This document shows positions 60,914 through 64,000 of a stretch of 64,000 bases of DNA, piece after piece. The notes below the pieces were generated by a model. That model made no database searches, was not told the DNA's origin, and saw nothing but the letters and a program-made list of their open reading frames with translations. How positions within the stretch are numbered: position 1 is the stretch's first letter; every line of letters begins with the position of its first letter. Origin of the DNA: Oscillospiraceae bacterium. GTDB lineage: Bacteria > Bacillota > Clostridia > Oscillospirales > Ruminococcaceae. Location: NCBI GenBank assembly GCA_016281125.1, contig JAEEIA010000037.1, forward strand, positions 20,485 through 84,484, in the 5' to 3' direction. A program made the translations under genes and the position numbers.

Positions 60914-62281
60914 ATGAAGAAGCTGCGGTTTCTGCCGGTGATCCTTGGTGCAGCAGTCTGTTTGACCGGCTGCGGCCAGCGCTATGATCTGACCGAACAG
61001 GAGGAGGCGGTTCCGGTTGTACCGCTTGAAACAACCGTTGCTGTGCAGACGGATCACTCAAGCAGTACAGAGAGCACGACGGCATCAGCTACGAATTCCG
61101 TAACAGTCAAACAGACCACGGTTCTGCGTACTACCGCGGCCGGGACAGAACCGGCATCTGTTACACGTCAGACCGCGGCAAATACAGCTGAAACAGCAGC
61201 TCCGCAGAATAAAAGCGACAGCAATTCCGGCGGATCCGGCGGGACTGCCGCGAAGGATCTGCTGTACGGCAAATGGGAAACGGTTTCCTATTCCAAGAAT
61301 TCCGGTTCGCGCATTTCGTATGATCTGTCTGATCCGGTACACCGAAGCTATTATGTCGGCCTTGATCTGAACGAGAACGGTCAGTCATCGGTGACCGTCG
61401 GAACCGAGGAACAGCCCGTAACGACCGAACTGCGCGGCAATACGCTGACTGTTATGGGTACTGACCGAAGCAACCCGGTCACACTGGATTTCACAGTCAG
61501 TGCAGACCGGAAAACCATGACAGTGGAACTGATCAACGGCAGAATCACTGCGGTGCTGACACGCATCAACCGCGACTTTTCGATCAGACAGTATGAAGAG
61601 CAGGCGCCGGATGCGGATTTCAGTTTCATTGCCGGTGAATGGAACTATCAGGAGGAAACAGATGTTGAATCTGTTTTCGGTACCGTGGGATTTGTCACAG
61701 TGCAGCCGGATCATACATATTCCTATCAGCCTGCGGACGGTACGCTCCGGCGAAGGGGAACGGTTAAAACAGAGTATGAAGAAACCGCTGACGGAGAAAA
61801 GAACCCGTACTTTGCATTCTATGAAAATGACAGCAATGAATTGTGGTGCAGGACGGAAAGCAGCACGCCGAACGGCAGGGGCAATTTTACCCTTGTCGGC
61901 AGCGGAAGCAAACGCCTGTTCCCGTGGAATATGCAGGGGAATATGTTCGATCATTATGTCGGGCAGTGGCAGTCCGGCAGATGCAGCATTCAGATCGGGC
62001 GGGACGAAGATGACTACATTGTGCAGTGTATATGGTCAACAGGCGCATCCGAATACAGTGAATGGAACTATCGCTGTGCGGGCAATGATGACCAGATGAC
62101 ACTGGAATGTACCGGCGGCGGCACGCTGTTCCGTGCTGTGACTGCGCCGAACGGCTCCGAATCACGCACAGAGGTCTACAATGACGGCACTGCCGTATTC
62201 AGCATGAACGGCAGTAAACTTTTCTGGACAGATCAGAAAGAAAATGTTTCAGAGCAAATGGAATTTACGCTGCTCGGATAA
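60914..62281 (+). CDS. Lipoprotein with Thr/Ser linker and repeated beta domain
   Basis: 455 residues. Lipobox LTGC with lipidated C20, a Thr/Ser/Ala linker to about residue 110, then two beta-rich units. The first begins KDLLYGKWETVSYS; the second (about 235-455) begins IAGEWNYQEETDVES and ends KLFWTDQKENVSEQMEF. The second unit is clearly homologous to the C-terminal unit of the convergent lipoprotein at 62345 (shared DGTLRRRGTV / DGSLRKRGTV, RLFPW / RLFPR, GRCSIQIG / DRCSIQIG, KLFWTD / RLFWSD). Anchored on the outer membrane face. The OmpR gene lies just upstream and promoter P3 precedes it. Function unknown. Confidence 0.9.
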   Translation: MKKLRFLPVILGAAVCLTGCGQRYDLTEQEEAVPVVPLETTVAVQTDHSSSTESTTASATNSVTVKQTTVLRTTAAGTEPASVTRQTAANTAETAAPQNKSDSNSGGSGGTAAKDLLYGKWETVSYSKNSGSRISYDLSDPVHRSYYVGLDLNENGQSSVTVGTEEQPVTTELRGNTLTVMGTDRSNPVTLDFTVSADRKTMTVELINGRITAVLTRINRDFSIRQYEEQAPDADFSFIAGEWNYQEETDVESVFGTVGFVTVQPDHTYSYQPADGTLRRRGTVKTEYEETADGEKNPYFAFYENDSNELWCRTESSTPNGRGNFTLVGSGSKRLFPWNMQGNMFDHYVGQWQSGRCSIQIGRDEDDYIVQCIWSTGASEYSEWNYRCAGNDDQMTLECTGGGTLFRAVTAPNGSESRTEVYNDGTAVFSMNGSKLFWTDQKENVSEQMEFTLLG

Positions 62282-62305
62282 GCCCATACAGTGGACAGAA
62301 AAAAT

Positions 62306-62335
62306 AAACAGGCAGTTCACACGAACTGCCTGTTT
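62306..62335. terminator. Bidirectional terminator between convergent lipoproteins
   Basis: Perfect 13-bp stem AAACAGGCAGTTC (62306-62318) and GAACTGCCTGTTT (62323-62335) with a 4-nt loop. An A run on the left and TTTT on the right let it serve both genes. Confidence 0.92.
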
Positions 62336-62344
62336 TCAGTCGGA

Positions 62345-63685
62345 TCATCCGATCTTCTCAAAGCCCATTTCCATTCCTTTGTTTTCCTTGCCGTCAGACC
62401 AGAACAGTCTGCCGCCTTTATACCGGAACACCGCATCGCCGTCATTGTAGATTACGGTGCGCGTTTCGTTGCCGTCTGCACCAGCAGCGATATGCGTCAG
62501 CGTACCGCAGCCTATGCACTCCAAGCCGGTGTTGTCAGACATGCCGATGCACTGATAGCTCCAGATATTATCCTCGAATGCGCTGTCTGCCCAGCGGACT
62601 GTCACAAGATAGTCAGCACCCTGTTCTCCGATCTGAATGGAGCACCTGTCACATTGCCAGATTCCGACATAATCAGCGAAATCATCCGAACGCGGCTCTC
62701 TGGGGAACAGTCTTGCGGTACCGCCGTTGCCGATATAGAACGCACCTTTGCCGTTGGGTTCGCAGCAGTCTGTGCCGATCCAGTTCTCTCCGCTTTCATT
62801 TTCAGTAAAATTATAGAACGCAGTTTTGGTGCCGTCAGGATGTTCGTCATACGCAACATTGACAGTTCCTCTTTTCCGGAGTGAACCGTCCTTTGGCTGA
62901 TATATATATGTGCCGTCCGCCTCGACTGTGACATATCCCGCATCATCATAAACATCACCCATCTGCATATCCTGCACCTGATAACGCCATTCGCCGACAA
63001 TCGCGGGGACACTGCCGATCCCTGCATCATAGGACTCGATCTCCCGGATGAACCGTGCTTCAACATAACCCACTTTTTCCTGATAATTAACGACACACCA
63101 GTTTGCATGATCGGGAACCGGATAATAATTAATCTGTGTGCCGTTCGGGATCTCGGACAGAACCTCTGCGTAGGAATGATTCCCGCTCATCAGTCTGACG
63201 GACGCAGAATCAGCAGAAATGTAACCGCTGCGAACATTGTCGCCGCCGAGCAGCGGATCATGGGGCGGAATCTCTTTCACGGATTTTGCCTCAATATACC
63301 CGGTCTGGTCCTTGAATTCCGTCATGAACCAACCGGATGTACCGCTTTCCTGAATACCGATCTGCGTTGCATCCGGAATCGTGATCAGTGTCCCGGAAGA
63401 TGCTTCCGGCTTCGCTTTGACTGCCGTATCTCCGAGGACATAACCGCCGAACAGTGCAGTACCCGGTTTGACTTCGGATTTCTTTTCAGGACTGACATTT
63501 ACGCTGTCCCTGGAATCAGCCGACATTTCAACGGGCTGGCCGTTTACTATGACCTCTGCATCATCCAGCACGGAAACTGCGGCGTCCTTTGCAGCGGTCA
63601 TGGTTTCGTCGTTGATATTGATTGTGCATCCGGTCAGGAAGACGGATACGCTCAGAATTGCGATTGCAGCTGCTTGCTTCTTCAT
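62345..63685 (-). CDS. Lipoprotein with two SH3-like domains and repeated beta domain
   Basis: 446 residues. Lipobox LTGC with C20. Residues about 75-145 and 150-220 are two bacterial SH3-like units, ending GYIEAKSVKEI and GYVEARFIREI. The C-terminal 225 residues (VGEWRYQVQDMQMGDVYD onward) match the C-terminal unit of the convergent lipoprotein at 60914. SH3 domains suggest binding to cell wall peptide. The start at 63685 follows AAAGGAG. Promoter P2 carries the shared palindrome, so it should be co-regulated with the lipoproteins at 19889 and 60914. Confidence 0.9.
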   Translation of the reverse strand: MKKQAAAIAILSVSVFLTGCTININDETMTAAKDAAVSVLDDAEVIVNGQPVEMSADSRDSVNVSPEKKSEVKPGTALFGGYVLGDTAVKAKPEASSGTLITIPDATQIGIQESGTSGWFMTEFKDQTGYIEAKSVKEIPPHDPLLGGDNVRSGYISADSASVRLMSGNHSYAEVLSEIPNGTQINYYPVPDHANWCVVNYQEKVGYVEARFIREIESYDAGIGSVPAIVGEWRYQVQDMQMGDVYDDAGYVTVEADGTYIYQPKDGSLRKRGTVNVAYDEHPDGTKTAFYNFTENESGENWIGTDCCEPNGKGAFYIGNGGTARLFPREPRSDDFADYVGIWQCDRCSIQIGEQGADYLVTVRWADSAFEDNIWSYQCIGMSDNTGLECIGCGTLTHIAAGADGNETRTVIYNDGDAVFRYKGGRLFWSDGKENKGMEMGFEKIG

Positions 63686-63762
63686 AATTCATTCTCCTTT
63701 TCGTTTTCATAGTCAGATTGATTGTTTTCATTATTGTTATCAGTTCTCCTGCTGACAATGCC

Positions 63763-63811
63763 ATTATAGCAGACAGAAACGCATTTGTGCACAGAATTAC
63801 AGATTTGTAAT
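63763..63811 (-). promoter_or_regulatory. Regulon promoter P2, lipoprotein gene
   Basis: Palindrome ATTACAGATTTGTAAT (63796-63811), then exactly 27 bp to TATAAT (63768-63763, minus strand). Same layout and same TCT flank toward the promoter as P1 and P4. Confidence 0.8.
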
Positions 63812-63864
63812 TCCAGCCGGTTAGACCGCATCGTTCAGGAACGGTTATTATATATTAGCGGTAA

Positions 63865-64000
63865 CTATTCAGTCCTCCAAGCCAACTGTCCTTGAAACAA
63901 AGAATGCAGTGCATCGAACGCAGTGAATTCAGCTTTTGCGGCGGTAGAGGTCAGAGACTTCAACAACAGGAAATCTTTAGCACCCTGTTCTGAGCGGAAA
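63865..64000 (-). CDS. 3' end of an unidentified gene
   Basis: An open frame of 44 codons enters from beyond the window and ends in TAG at 63867-63865. It reads FRSEQGAKDFLLLKSL near its visible start. I do not recognise it; a transposase C-terminus is possible but unsupported. The stretch 63812-63864 between this stop and promoter P2 shows nothing. Confidence 0.35.
   Translation of the reverse strand, partial: FRSEQGAKDFLLLKSLTSTAAKAEFTAFDALHSLFQGQLAWRTE

Noticed and set aside
63865..64000. Insertion-sequence transposase end at the right edge
   Set aside because: Only 44 codons are visible and no terminal inverted repeat or transposase motif can be shown, so it is listed only as an unidentified gene end.

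Overview
This window looks like chromosome of a Ruminococcus-type member of the Oscillospiraceae, a cellulosome-making gut or rumen Firmicute. Five secreted proteins carry paired-EF-hand dockerin modules, two of them attached to GH8 and GH127 glycoside hydrolases. A cohesin-like surface protein is also encoded. Promoters are of the TTGACA/TATAAT type with strong AGGAGG ribosome binding sites, and base composition by eye is slightly above half G+C. No tRNA, rRNA, CRISPR array or complete insertion sequence was seen.

Layout. (1) 1-4616, minus strand: a MerR/AdhR-type regulator heads an operon with a divergent DXS-like thiamine-diphosphate enzyme, an aldo/keto reductase, and one ORF that fuses a Gfo/Idh/MocA dehydrogenase to a second aldo/keto reductase and runs off the window. 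(2) 4752-13975: a signalling island. Three co-directional genes encode REC-GGDEF-REC, HK-REC-Hpt and HK-REC-DegV proteins, followed by a convergent OmpR/HK pair. (3) 14160-19561: two dockerin proteins (one a lysozyme-like protein with two SH3 domains) and glnA. (4) 19566-20932: a lipoprotein gene and a probable lipoprotein relic. (5) 21137-26978: a Bce-like module (ABC ATPase, FtsX permease fused to an alpha/beta hydrolase, OmpR regulator, intramembrane-sensing kinase). (6) 27150-28616: an unrecognised helical protein. (7) 28823-50799: a type VII (ESX/Yuk-like) secretion locus with a DUF6382-like/FHA protein, PP2C phosphatase, Ser/Thr kinase, small membrane protein, cohesin-like anchor, 2157-residue Ig-repeat protein, two proteins of unknown role (one Rep-like), YukD/EsaB, EssC ATPase, two WXG100-family proteins and a caspase-like lipoprotein. 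(8) 50809-58147: three minus-strand dockerin proteins. (9) 58398-63811: a divergent OmpR regulator and histidine kinase with two lipoproteins. (10) 63865-64000: the 3' end of an unidentified gene.

How parts work together. The most striking regulatory signal is a 16-bp palindrome of the type ATTAC-N6-GTAAT. It stands exactly 27 bp upstream of the -10 hexamer of the histidine-kinase gene and of two lipoprotein genes, and a degenerate copy has the same spacing at a third lipoprotein. The lipoproteins lie at both ends of a 43-kb interval. This defines a candidate regulon, probably controlled by the OmpR regulator at 60136. The type VII locus couples EssC and WXG100 proteins to a phosphorylation module (kinase, phosphatase, FHA) and to large surface proteins, while the usual EssA and EsaA/YueB genes are absent. 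Unusual fusions (HK-REC-DegV, FtsX-hydrolase, Gfo/Idh-AKR) are the other main novelties.
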